In this document: piece by piece, positions 1-8,836 of the stretch
Position numbering within the stretch: the stretch's first letter is position 1
Layout: each line of letters begins with the position of its first letter
Assembly (NCBI GenBank): GCA_903879335.1
Contig: CAIRLC010000010.1
Location: forward strand, 86,632 to 150,631
Reading direction: 5' to 3'
DNA: 64,000 nucleotides
DNA from: an uncultured Pseudomonadota bacterium
Lineage (GTDB): Bacteria > Pseudomonadota > Gammaproteobacteria > Steroidobacterales > Steroidobacteraceae
Notes under the pieces: model-generated
The model's input: the letters and a program-made list of their open reading frames with translations, nothing else
What the model was told of the DNA's origin: nothing
Databases searched by the model: none
Program-made: the position numbers and the translations under genes

Positions 1-3
1 AAC

Positions 4-507
4 TTGCCGACCCATCCGTATCACCACGAAGGCGCATGGGCAGTAGGCCGCTACTTGAACAGTCCATGGGCCAAACCGATCCGACTACCGGAGGCGGAAG
101 TATTGATTGAGGCCGTGCACGCCGCTGCGCTGACAGGTGCAGCGGATGGTCTTGCGGCGCTGGCTGCATCGCTCGCCACGCCGATCGGACTCCTCGCGAT
201 CCGGCAATGCCCACCGCTTCCGCCGACGATTCGGGAGCGAATCATGGACCATCAGGCCGAAGTCATCGCGGATTCCGTCCTGTATCGGCAAGCCGTTGCG
301 CAATCGGCAAAAGACCGAGGTTGGATCGTCGTGGAATACGATCGTGATCAGGTCTTTGATCAGGCAGCAACGATCTTGCCGTCGGGTGAGCTCGAGGCGT
401 ATTTACGTCGCCTCGGTCAGCGCGCGGGCACGCCGTGGCAAGCGCGCCATAAACTGGCAGCAGCGGCCGCACTGGCAGGCCGAGGCGCCGCTTTGGGCTG
501 CTTCTAA
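4..507 (+). CDS. Hypothetical protein, possibly cut by the left edge
   Basis: I do not recognise this 167-residue protein. The frame is open to the window edge, and the first possible start is a TTG at position 4 with no visible ribosome binding site, so the true start may lie outside. It has no signal peptide or membrane segment. It is Ala-rich and looks globular, with a His-rich N-terminus (THPYHHEGAW) and a central WIVVEYDRDQVF segment that looks like a conserved strand-helix. Its TAA stop overlaps the stop of the convergent S9 peptidase gene by 4 bp. A real gene is likely from its length and the tight convergent junction; function is unknown. Confidence 0.6.
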   Translation: MPTHPYHHEGAWAVGRYLNSPWAKPIRLPEAEVLIEAVHAAALTGAADGLAALAASLATPIGLLAIRQCPPLPPTIRERIMDHQAEVIADSVLYRQAVAQSAKDRGWIVVEYDRDQVFDQAATILPSGELEAYLRRLGQRAGTPWQARHKLAAAAALAGRGAALGCF

Positions 508-2708
508 TTCACAGCGTCCGGTTTGAGATAGCGGTCGAAAAATTCCACCAGACGCCGAAACGCATAGCGAGTTTGCGCGAGGCCTTGTGTATCCCAGCCG
601 TGCGGCGCGTCGGGCAAGACCGCCATTTCGAAGTTCTTATCCGCCAGGATGAGGCGTTGCGCCAGTGTGAGCGTGTCCTTCAATAGCACGGTGTCATCGC
701 GCATGCCGTGGATGAACAGTAGCGGGTCTTGCAAGCCATCCGAGTACAGGAATGGCGACGCGGCGCGATAGCGCTCCGCGCGACTGACAGGATCCATCAT
801 GGTGCGCATCTCGCCGGTTTCGGCATGAAAGACATTCGTGGCCGGTGCGCCAGCGACGCCAGCGGCATAGGTGCCGGGGTGCTTCATGAGAGACATCGTG
901 GTTAATAATCCACCGTAGGAACTCCCCCAAAGACCAATCCGCTTCTCATCGATATAGCCGGTGGCTGCGAGATACCGGGTGGCGCTGTAAAGATCCTCAA
1001 CATCCACACCGCCGTAATCTTCCCGAATCCGTTGTCGGAATCCTTTGCCATGTCCAGAACTGCCGCTGATGTCGACGTTCATGATCACGTAGCCGTGGCG
1101 GACCAAGTATTGGTCCAGCGCCCAAGTCGGATGGTAAATCCGGCCACCGAAGCGATTGTGGGCCGTGTTGCTGTACACCGAACCGATGATTGCGGGGTAA
1201 TGACGGTGCGGATCAAAGTCGGGCGGCAAGGTCAGCCGTGCATGGACGAGCGTGCCGTCGTGCACGTTCGGAAAGTCAACGTAATGGGCGACGGCCCACG
1301 GATACTGCTCGTACTCCGGCAGCGGAGAGTGCGTCACGCGTCGAGCGGGCTCGGATCCGCCACGAACGTTCAAGCGGCGTAGATACAGTTCGGGTGGCGT
1401 GCCGTCGCTGGAGTCAATTTCGGCGAGCCACTGTCCATCGGGTGAGGCGATCGGTTCGTGATAGCCGGGGTCTTGCGAGAGTGCGACCGGTTGACCGCCG
1501 AAGGGTAAAAAATACGGTTGACGATCTTCCGGTTGACTGCGATTGCTGATGTACAAGATCCCATGAGCGGCCGGGACTACAGCGGCCGAAAAGACGGCTG
1601 CCCGTCCATCGGTCAGTGGCGTCGGCTCGGCGCCATTCAGTGGGATTTGCCACAACTGGTAGTCCGCGTCACGATCTGACGTGAGGAATACGCTCCGGCC
1701 GTCCGGCGCCCAATCGGCCCACCATTCGGCCGTGACGTTGGCTGCGTCGCGTTCCTCGTACGGGGTGCGACCGGTTCCAGTCGAAGGGTCTAGCACCCGC
1801 AGCCAGCGATGTTTGATGTACAGGTCAGACCGATCCACCAGCAAGTGGCGACCGTCGGGTGACCACGCGATGCTGAACACTAAATCATCCGGCGCGCCGT
1901 CCAAGTCCATCCACACGGGATCGCCTCCCGCTGTCGCGACCACGCCCACGCGATAGCGCTCTGAGGGTTCGCCGGGAAAGGCGCGGCGTATCGTTGGCGC
2001 CTGCGTTTCAGCGCCTAAGTAGTCGGGAATGATGCGTTCGGGTATTGCGCGGGTATCGGCTTCCAGAAAAGCGATCTGGCGACCGTCAGGAGAGAGGCGA
2101 AATGATTCGACCATCACGTCATCGGGAACGTGGACGAGCGTGCGCACGACGGGTGCGCTTGCTGCCGTATCGACCAGCTTTAAGCCGTGGGCATCGGTGT
2201 AAGCGATGAGGGTCGACGTCGGTACTGCGGTGAGTTCGTGCGCGCCCGCGACGGTGGCCATCAGCCGCGTCGCGGGTGCAGATCCGGCGGTCGGCACGCG
2301 ATAGAGCGCATCTTGTCGGGTGTACACCAGGGCGTCGCCGGCGGCCGTGAACGTGAAACTGGTGACCCCGGGGTCGCGCTCGCGGGCGGCCGTCGCTTGC
2401 AGGGCGACTTGGCGATCTGCATTCGCGGGCACGGTGAACGCCGCGGTGGCAGCCACTGGGCTCAGTCGTACTGCGGGATGCCCGGCGGTATCTGCAATCC
2501 AGAGGTCGCGCGTATTAGTGCCGGCCTCGCTCCACAAGAAGGCGACATGTCGGCTATCGGGTGACCACGCTGGCTTCTCGGGCGTAGAGCCGATGACCCA
2601 CGGCAGGCTATACAAGCGCTCGAGCGACGGCGGCGACGCGATGGGCGTCGGTGCAGCGACGACAACCGTGCTCACCATCACTGAGCTGAGTAACGTGACA
2701 AACTTCAT
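504..2708 (-). CDS. Exported S9 family serine peptidase (prolyl oligopeptidase / DPP4-like)
   Basis: Cleaves oligopeptides, in many family members after proline, probably in the periplasm. The 734 residues begin with a signal peptide (about 1-19). A beta-propeller follows with repeated WSPDGRH-type blades (about 40-480), then a C-terminal alpha/beta-hydrolase domain. The nucleophile is Ser597 in GSSYGG, with Asp671 (HGMRDDTV) and His703 (DAPHGW) completing the triad, so the enzyme looks intact. Its ATG overlaps the stop of the upstream DUF885 gene as ATGA, so the two form a translationally coupled operon. Exact specificity (dipeptidyl, acylaminoacyl or prolyl) cannot be told from sequence. 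Confidence 0.93.
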   Translation of the reverse strand: MKFVTLLSSVMVSTVVVAAPTPIASPPSLERLYSLPWVIGSTPEKPAWSPDSRHVAFLWSEAGTNTRDLWIADTAGHPAVRLSPVAATAAFTVPANADRQVALQATAARERDPGVTSFTFTAAGDALVYTRQDALYRVPTAGSAPATRLMATVAGAHELTAVPTSTLIAYTDAHGLKLVDTAASAPVVRTLVHVPDDVMVESFRLSPDGRQIAFLEADTRAIPERIIPDYLGAETQAPTIRRAFPGEPSERYRVGVVATAGGDPVWMDLDGAPDDLVFSIAWSPDGRHLLVDRSDLYIKHRWLRVLDPSTGTGRTPYEERDAANVTAEWWADWAPDGRSVFLTSDRDADYQLWQIPLNGAEPTPLTDGRAAVFSAAVVPAAHGILYISNRSQPEDRQPYFLPFGGQPVALSQDPGYHEPIASPDGQWLAEIDSSDGTPPELYLRRLNVRGGSEPARRVTHSPLPEYEQYPWAVAHYVDFPNVHDGTLVHARLTLPPDFDPHRHYPAIIGSVYSNTAHNRFGGRIYHPTWALDQYLVRHGYVIMNVDISGSSGHGKGFRQRIREDYGGVDVEDLYSATRYLAATGYIDEKRIGLWGSSYGGLLTTMSLMKHPGTYAAGVAGAPATNVFHAETGEMRTMMDPVSRAERYRAASPFLYSDGLQDPLLFIHGMRDDTVLLKDTLTLAQRLILADKNFEMAVLPDAPHGWDTQGLAQTRYAFRRLVEFFDRYLKPDAVN

Positions 2709-4405
2709 GGTGCCTCCGCCGGCAGCGGCAATAATTCCGGTAGTTCGCTGCGATCACCCCACATTTCCAAGCGGGTGAGGGCGAAGGGCACGTTGCCCTC
2801 GCGCCAGAGGTGATCCTGAAAGCGTTGCAGTGAGAACTGATCGCCCTCCCGGCGTCTCGCATCGGCTAGAAGCGCCAGAATTTGCGTCTTGCCGATCTGG
2901 TAGGAAATCGCTTGTCCAGGCGTGGCGGCAAAGCTCGCCGCTTCTTCCATGGCCGTCGCTGGGTCCATGGGTACTGTTCGCGCCAAATAGTCTGCTGCCT
3001 GCGTCAGCGTGAATTCGCCGAGCGCCAATTTCACATCGACTTCGACGCGAAGCGCACGCAATCGAGCGAAGCTGTAAATCGTCGAGCGGGTGCGGGGCTG
3101 ATCGTCGAATAAGCCGGCTTGAAGCATCATTTCTTCGGCATAAAAGCCGATCCCTTCATTGGCGGCGGAGTCATAGAAATGGCGGCGAATGGGATCCGGG
3201 TGGCGCCATCCGAGGACCAGCTGGAAATAATGCCCGGGGACGCCTTCATGCACGACGATCGACCGTGGATCGCGTGCCGTCGACAAGTAGAAGTAGGGCA
3301 GATCAGGGCGGGGGCTGCGGATATAACTGACCGCATTCTCATGCAGTCGGGAGGGCCCCGTGAGATCGTCGCTGACGCCAAGAAACGCTAAGGGTTCCAA
3401 ATAATCCGGAAGCAATTGATTCGTGTAGTGAGCGACATCCTCCGGGATCGTTAACAGGTGATGGGTGGTCAAGAAGTGTCGGATGTTCAGTTCTTGCTCG
3501 TGTTCAGCGGCAACTTGTGCGGCACTTGAACTGAAAATCGACGCTTGGGGCGTGCCCCGCAAGCGATTCTCCTCAATACCCTCGAAGGTGACTGCGCGCG
3601 ACCATTCGGCGCGAGCCAAGGTAAGAAGACTTGGCGGGTCGTAAGGCAGCAACGCGACGTTATGCAGGAAATACGCATACGCCGCCGGACCAATGGCCGT
3701 ATCGCTTCTGGCCTTCACGCGTTGCGTCTCCAGCCAATTACGGTACTCGTTAAGGGCGACGGCCGTCCGTTTTAAGAGCGAGCTCAGGCGTCTTTGATTA
3801 TCCGGTGTGAACTGAGGCCCAAGCGTTTGAGCGAGGCGGTCGAGTTTCGTGTCGATTCCGCTCAAGTCTGAGACCGCAAGCCCGAGAAACGGTGCGCGCA
3901 GGTCCGTTAGGTTTTGACGGGCATCGGCTAAGGTTTTGGGGATGGCCTCCAGCCTATCCAGTACCGTCGCTTGTCGCTCGGCCGTGAAGGGCGGTGGCGG
4001 CAAAAGGACTTCATAGACGCTACCGAGGCTCTGGTCGATATAAAAACCGGGGTGACGGGCCCAGAGTCGCGATACATCCAATTCAAACCGAGCGCGGGCA
4101 ATCGCCGATCCAATGAGTCGATAGTCGACTTGATCGGCTAAAGAAGCTTGTGGCTTCGGTTCCAAGCTTTTCCAACGTGTTTCAAAAGCCGTGACCGTAT
4201 CGCGGTAGCGCTCGACGGTCGTCGCAGACCAATCGACCCGGAAGTGGCTCGGCCGTTCCAGCCGGGGGATGTCATCGCTTGTAAACGGTTGTTCCTGCGC
4301 ACGCCACGCCCAGTAGTCGCGGTCTAGTGTTTGTACATCGTCCGCCTGAGCGGTGACCGCCCAGAAGAGACCCAACAGCAAGGCAATGCGCAGATAGCCG
4401 GTCAC
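2705..4405 (-). CDS. Exported DUF885 family putative metallopeptidase
   Basis: DUF885 proteins are poorly characterised and carry a zinc-peptidase-like motif. This 566-residue copy has a signal peptide (about 1-21, ending TAQA). The motif HEGVPGH is at residues 386-392 (His386, Glu387, His392), in the C-terminal half as is usual for the family. It is the promoter-proximal gene of a two-gene operon: its TGA overlaps the start of the S9 peptidase. Pairing with a prolyl-oligopeptidase-like enzyme suggests a role in trimming periplasmic peptides; this is inference. A second, diverged DUF885 gene lies at 61616-63406. Confidence 0.88.
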   Translation of the reverse strand: MTGYLRIALLLGLFWAVTAQADDVQTLDRDYWAWRAQEQPFTSDDIPRLERPSHFRVDWSATTVERYRDTVTAFETRWKSLEPKPQASLADQVDYRLIGSAIARARFELDVSRLWARHPGFYIDQSLGSVYEVLLPPPPFTAERQATVLDRLEAIPKTLADARQNLTDLRAPFLGLAVSDLSGIDTKLDRLAQTLGPQFTPDNQRRLSSLLKRTAVALNEYRNWLETQRVKARSDTAIGPAAYAYFLHNVALLPYDPPSLLTLARAEWSRAVTFEGIEENRLRGTPQASIFSSSAAQVAAEHEQELNIRHFLTTHHLLTIPEDVAHYTNQLLPDYLEPLAFLGVSDDLTGPSRLHENAVSYIRSPRPDLPYFYLSTARDPRSIVVHEGVPGHYFQLVLGWRHPDPIRRHFYDSAANEGIGFYAEEMMLQAGLFDDQPRTRSTIYSFARLRALRVEVDVKLALGEFTLTQAADYLARTVPMDPATAMEEAASFAATPGQAISYQIGKTQILALLADARRREGDQFSLQRFQDHLWREGNVPFALTRLEMWGDRSELPELLPLPAEAP

Positions 4406-4551
4406 AGACGCTCTCCCAAGGGAATGCTCTAGAGTATACCGACGCCCAACGCGGTCTGAGACTCGGCACAGCCGCCGCTAGGCGCATCGATGCGACGACG
4501 GCAACGGTCTGCGCTATTCTCAGACGATCCTACTGATGACCGGAGTGCTCC

Positions 4552-5868
4552 ATGTCCTCGTTACCTCGCGATCAGTCCAAGCTCGTTGTCCTCATTGCTG
4601 CCTGCATGGCCGGTCTTGGCCTTAACATGAACGCACCCGCCGCTGCAGTCACTCCGACGGTGCTGCATTGTGGTTCCGTGTGGGACGGCGTGACAGCGGG
4701 TCTGCGGGGCGAGTCCTATATTGAAATCAGCGGCGAACGCATCACCGCGATTCGGCCGGCGTCGAGCGGTCGTCCGACTGGGACGGTGACTGATCTGTCG
4801 AATATGACGTGTTTGCCCGGCTTGATTGATACGCACACGCATGTGCTGCTGCAAGGCGATATCACGGCGGCCGATTACGACGAGCAACTGTTAAAGCAGT
4901 CGCCCGAGTTGCGCACGATTTACGCGACCGTCAATGCGGCGCGCATGTTGTCGTGGGGTTTCACCTCCATCCGCGATATTGAAACGGAAGGCGCAGGCTA
5001 TGCCGACGTCGACGTGAAGACCGCGATCGACCGCGGCATCATTCCAGGACCGCGGATGCAGACCGCCGGGCGCGCCATGGATGTGACCGGGGCCTATCCG
5101 CTCCTCGGCTACGCCCCGGCGGTGGTGGTGCCTAAAGGCGTGCAGGAAGTCGATGGCGCCGACGGTGGCCGACGCGCCGTGCGTGAGCAACTGTCGCATG
5201 GTGTGGACTGGATCAAGGTCTACTCGGATCGTAGCTACCGCGTTGAAGGCGATATGTTGAACGACATCCCCACCTTTACGCTCGACGAACTAAAAGCCAT
5301 CGTCGATGAGACACACCGTCAGCGGCATTACATCGCCTCGCACGCGATGGCCTTACAGGGTGTCCATAATTCGGTCGAAGCGGGCGTGGACAGTATCGAG
5401 CACGGCGACTACATCAGTGATGCCGATCTCCAGACGATGGTCGCCAAAGGCATTTATTACGTGCCCACCATCTATGTCGGCGAATATGTCGCCGAAGGTC
5501 GCGCCGCGGCCGGCGCACCGGTGTGGTTGCAGATGATGAAGATTCACGAGGATACCTTCCGTCGCGCGCTCAAGTCGGGCGTCAAGATTGCCTTCGGGAC
5601 GGACGTCGGTGGCTTTGATTGGAAGACCAATCCCGCAATCGAGTTCGGTCTGATGGTGCGCTATGGCATGACACCGGAGCAGGCCTTGCGGGCCGCAACG
5701 GTGACGGCAAGCAGCCTCTTACACGTGAACGATCGACTGGGCTCGCTTGAGCCCGGCAAACTCGCGGATATCGTCGCGGTGCCTGGCAACCCACTCACCG
5801 ACGTCTCCCGATTAGAGCACGTCGGATTTGTGATGAAGGGTGGGGTCGCTGTCCATTCAGCGAAGTAG
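4552..5868 (+). CDS. Exported amidohydrolase (Xaa-Pro dipeptidase / imidazolonepropionase-like)
   Basis: A metal-dependent hydrolase of the amidohydrolase superfamily, 438 residues, with an N-terminal signal peptide (hydrophobic core about 11-30, cleavage near APAAA). The metal-binding His95-x-His97 is in GLIDTHTHV. Lys222 in DWIKVY is in the position of the carboxylated lysine ligand, further His residues lie in SHAMALQG and SIEHGDY, and Asp351 is in FGTDVGG. Members of this exported subgroup often act as prolidase-like dipeptidases or on cyclic amides. It is divergent from the peptidase operon and convergent with the cupin oxygenase gene, with a strong shared hairpin between them. The substrate is not determinable. 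Confidence 0.9.
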   Translation: MSSLPRDQSKLVVLIAACMAGLGLNMNAPAAAVTPTVLHCGSVWDGVTAGLRGESYIEISGERITAIRPASSGRPTGTVTDLSNMTCLPGLIDTHTHVLLQGDITAADYDEQLLKQSPELRTIYATVNAARMLSWGFTSIRDIETEGAGYADVDVKTAIDRGIIPGPRMQTAGRAMDVTGAYPLLGYAPAVVVPKGVQEVDGADGGRRAVREQLSHGVDWIKVYSDRSYRVEGDMLNDIPTFTLDELKAIVDETHRQRHYIASHAMALQGVHNSVEAGVDSIEHGDYISDADLQTMVAKGIYYVPTIYVGEYVAEGRAAAGAPVWLQMMKIHEDTFRRALKSGVKIAFGTDVGGFDWKTNPAIEFGLMVRYGMTPEQALRAATVTASSLLHVNDRLGSLEPGKLADIVAVPGNPLTDVSRLEHVGFVMKGGVAVHSAK

Positions 5869-5895
5869 TTTTATCGCCATCGCGCGTGGATGGTC

Positions 5896-5927
5896 ACTCG
5901 AGCTGACCGGTCTAGGTCAGCTCGAGT
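5896..5927. terminator. Bidirectional terminator hairpin
   Basis: A perfect 13-bp inverted repeat (ACTCGAGCTGACC / GGTCAGCTCGAGT) with a 6-nt loop sits between the convergent amidohydrolase and cupin genes. The right arm encodes the last residues of the cupin protein. There is no strong T-tract on either side. Confidence 0.7.
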
Positions 5928-7090
5928 AGCCCAACATCGCAGAATCGTTGTGCGAGCGATAGCCGGACCTCGTCATCAATATCACCGGGAATATCGCGAA
6001 TCCGAAAGCGCGCCGCGTTGACCATGAAGAGCACGCTCGATTCCGCCCCACGGTGGATATAGAGATGTCCGCCGGGATAAGCGACGTCTATTTTTTCGGT
6101 GTTCGCTGACAGATGGCAAAAACTACGACTGCGCTGTCGTAGTTCGCTGTCGAGCGTCAAGCGTCGACTCGGCTCACTCGTCTCGCCAGCTAAAGATCCC
6201 ACGGCCCGTGCCGAGCGTCGCTGTAGTGCTGCGTCTACGAAGCCCGGTGCCGCCACGGCCTCTTGCAGCGCCTGCGCCGCCCGTCGCAGGAGGTCGGGTA
6301 ACGGGTCGAGGCGCCCCGTCGTCAGTTGCTGCGCCAAGATTGGAGTCGCCGTGACCCGCCAGCCGCGATCAAGATCAGAGACGTGATCAATCGCCGCAAT
6401 CAGCGCTTCGCGCACGGTGAGCGGCGTAAAGCCAATCGACACGTGGATGGATTCCTCCTCTCCATCCACCGCATGGACCGTACCGCGCGGCAAATAGACG
6501 GCGTCGCCTGGCCCGACTTCGAATTTGGCGTGTTCGCCTAAGGAGGGAGGAGAGCTCGGGATGCGCTCCCAGGCGTTATCCAGGTTCGAGGGTGATTGCG
6601 CCACGAACCACCGCTTGCGCCCGACCAACTGGATCACCAAGAGGTCGTGGTCGTCCGAATGTACCGGGGCCTTCATCCCGCCGTGACTCCAAAACGCCGA
6701 TGCTGTGACGGGTTTGTGTAAGAGCGCCTCAAGCGCCCGACAGGCCTCGTCCAGACGCGGCGAATAGGGGCGCAAGCTTGGAAAGCGCACGGAGTAGCGG
6801 CGCTCGTGGAAGGTGCGGATATGCGAGCGGAAAGCGGCAGCATCCGTGAAAGCGGTGAGCGCGGGAGGCGCAGCAGTCGGATTTGCCGAATGAAAGGTGA
6901 GTTGGGTGGCGAGTGGGTAGGCGTCCGTCAGCGTTTGCGCCGGATCAATGCCGAGGATCGAGAGCCGCTCCGTCGTGGCGGCCTTCGGTAGCTGTCGCCA
7001 AGGTCCGTCGGCGAGACTCTGTAGAAAGTCTTGTGCTGATAGGGGTGCGAGGAACCGATTGAGGGTCTCGAGGGCGTCAGGCAGTCGCAT
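5912..7090 (-). CDS. JmjC/cupin-4-type 2-oxoglutarate oxygenase (ribosomal-oxygenase-like)
   Basis: A predicted Fe(II)/2-oxoglutarate-dependent hydroxylase resembling the YcfD/ROX and cupin-like families. The iron site is His144-x-Asp146 (VHSDDHD) with distal His216 (ESIHVSIGF). The double-stranded beta-helix core spans about residues 120-220, and a C-terminal region may form the dimer or winged-helix part seen in ribosomal oxygenases. I place the start at 7090 (MRLPDAL...), giving 392 residues. An in-frame ATG at 7186 would add 32 poorly structured residues and leave only 33 bp to the divergent gene. Substrate unknown; related oxygenases hydroxylate ribosomal proteins, and others sit in TonB-receptor neighbourhoods. 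Confidence 0.82.
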   Translation of the reverse strand: MRLPDALETLNRFLAPLSAQDFLQSLADGPWRQLPKAATTERLSILGIDPAQTLTDAYPLATQLTFHSANPTAAPPALTAFTDAAAFRSHIRTFHERRYSVRFPSLRPYSPRLDEACRALEALLHKPVTASAFWSHGGMKAPVHSDDHDLLVIQLVGRKRWFVAQSPSNLDNAWERIPSSPPSLGEHAKFEVGPGDAVYLPRGTVHAVDGEEESIHVSIGFTPLTVREALIAAIDHVSDLDRGWRVTATPILAQQLTTGRLDPLPDLLRRAAQALQEAVAAPGFVDAALQRRSARAVGSLAGETSEPSRRLTLDSELRQRSRSFCHLSANTEKIDVAYPGGHLYIHRGAESSVLFMVNAARFRIRDIPGDIDDEVRLSLAQRFCDVGLLELT

Positions 7091-7219
7091 CGGGTCACCG
7101 GTCTTGAGTATCCCGCCGATTATGCCGCAAACGCGCCTCAAGCAGCCCTTGCGGGAGCCCCCAGGCTCGTCCATTCTCAACATCACAACGGCCGCCGGGC
7201 CACTTTAGCAGGACGTGTT

Positions 7220-8836
7220 ATGCGCAATGTGTGGGGTTTGCTTCTCGCGATGAATGTGGCGGCGGCCGTGGCGACAGTCCCGGCAGCCGAGGTCGTGAGT
7301 CCTGATGCGAAGAGCGAGGCAGCAAAGGCGGAACCCGGACGCTTTAGTCCGTTCAAAGTCGAGTCAAAAACGGGCGCAGGCACCGTCACCGTCAATGGCC
7401 AGACCATTGCCTACCAATCCGTCGCCGGCACCCTCGTGGTGCATCAGAAGGGTTGGGATGATGTCCCCAAGGACCCTAAGGCTGACAAAGATCCCGCGGA
7501 CGCGGAGGCATCCATGTTCTACGCCGCTTACTTCAAGCAGGGTGGCGGCAACCGTCCGATCACCTTCTTGTTCAATGGCGGGCCAGGTTCGTCGACCTTC
7601 TGGCTGCACATGGGTGCCTTCGGACCGAAGCGGATCATGGCCGTTTCGGATCGTCACTTGCCGGCCGCGCCGTACGAGATCGTGAACAATGTCGGCAGCT
7701 TGCTCGATGTCAGCGATCTGGTGTTCATCGATGCCCCGGGCACGGGCTTCAGTCGAATCGCGGGCAAGGAGGCTGAGAAGGCCTTTTTCGGCGTTGATGG
7801 CGATGCGAATGCCTTCGCCGATTTCATTACACTCTTTCTGACCAAGTACAGCCGATGGAACTCGCCGAAGTATATTTTCGGCGAGTCGTACGGCACACCG
7901 CGGGCAGCTGTCCTCGTGAATCTGTTGGAGAACGACCGATCCGTGGACGTGAACGGTGTGATCTTGCTCTCGCAGATCCTGAATTTTGATTTGTCGCCTG
8001 ACGGTCCGAGCGCTAACCCGGGAATCGATCTGCCGTATCAGACCGCCTTGCCCACCTATGCTGCGACGGCTTGGTATCACAAAAAGGTGCCGGGCAATCC
8101 GGCCTCACTGGAATCCTTTCTCACCGATGTAGAACGCTTTGCGCTCGGCGATTATGCCACTGCGCTGGCGCAGGGTTCGGATCTGTCAGCGGCGCAACGG
8201 ACTGCGATTGCGCAGCGCCTGCATGACTACACCGGACTGTCGACGGAATATATTGAGAAAGCGGATTTGCGCATCGATGGCGGTGAATTCCGGCAGCAAT
8301 TGAAATTGGACGATGGTGAATCGACCGGCCGCTTGGATACGCGCTTTGCAGGACCCGTGCTTGATTCGCTCGCGCAGCGCGCAGGCTATGACCCGCAGTC
8401 CGCCTCCATTTCGAGCGCCTATGTCTCCGGTTACAACGACTACGCGCGTCGCGAGTTGCATTGGGGTGAAGATAAGATTTTTAAGCCCAGCATTTCCACT
8501 TATCGCACTTGGAATTGGCAGCACCAGCAGCCTGGATCCAGTGGCGCGGGCAGTTCGCGCCAGGGCGCGAACACAATGCCGGATCTCGCGAATGCGATGA
8601 AAGTGAATCCCAATCTGAAAATTCAATTGCACGCCGGTTATTACGATTTGGCGACGCCGTATTTCCAGGGCGTTTACGAAATGAAGCATTTGCCAATTTC
8701 TAAGGCATTGCAGTCGAATATCGAATATCAGTTTTATGACTCCGGTCATATGGTGTATGCGAAGGAGAGCTCCTTAAAGGTCTTGCACGATTCGGTCGCG
8801 GATTTCATCCGCCGTACGTCAGGAGCACACCAATGA
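7220..8836 (+). CDS. Exported serine carboxypeptidase (S10 family)
   Basis: Removes C-terminal residues from peptides. It has 538 residues with a signal peptide (about 1-23). The S10 signatures are NGGPGSS (oxyanion hole), Ser223 in GESYGTPRA, Asp476 in DLATPYF and His510 in SGHMVY, a complete triad. It starts an operon: its TGA overlaps the ATG of the M61 peptidase gene (ATGA). Bacterial S10 peptidases are commonly periplasmic, and here the partner is an aminopeptidase, so the pair could process peptides from both ends. Confidence 0.93.
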   Translation: MRNVWGLLLAMNVAAAVATVPAAEVVSPDAKSEAAKAEPGRFSPFKVESKTGAGTVTVNGQTIAYQSVAGTLVVHQKGWDDVPKDPKADKDPADAEASMFYAAYFKQGGGNRPITFLFNGGPGSSTFWLHMGAFGPKRIMAVSDRHLPAAPYEIVNNVGSLLDVSDLVFIDAPGTGFSRIAGKEAEKAFFGVDGDANAFADFITLFLTKYSRWNSPKYIFGESYGTPRAAVLVNLLENDRSVDVNGVILLSQILNFDLSPDGPSANPGIDLPYQTALPTYAATAWYHKKVPGNPASLESFLTDVERFALGDYATALAQGSDLSAAQRTAIAQRLHDYTGLSTEYIEKADLRIDGGEFRQQLKLDDGESTGRLDTRFAGPVLDSLAQRAGYDPQSASISSAYVSGYNDYARRELHWGEDKIFKPSISTYRTWNWQHQQPGSSGAGSSRQGANTMPDLANAMKVNPNLKIQLHAGYYDLATPYFQGVYEMKHLPISKALQSNIEYQFYDSGHMVYAKESSLKVLHDSVADFIRRTSGAHQ

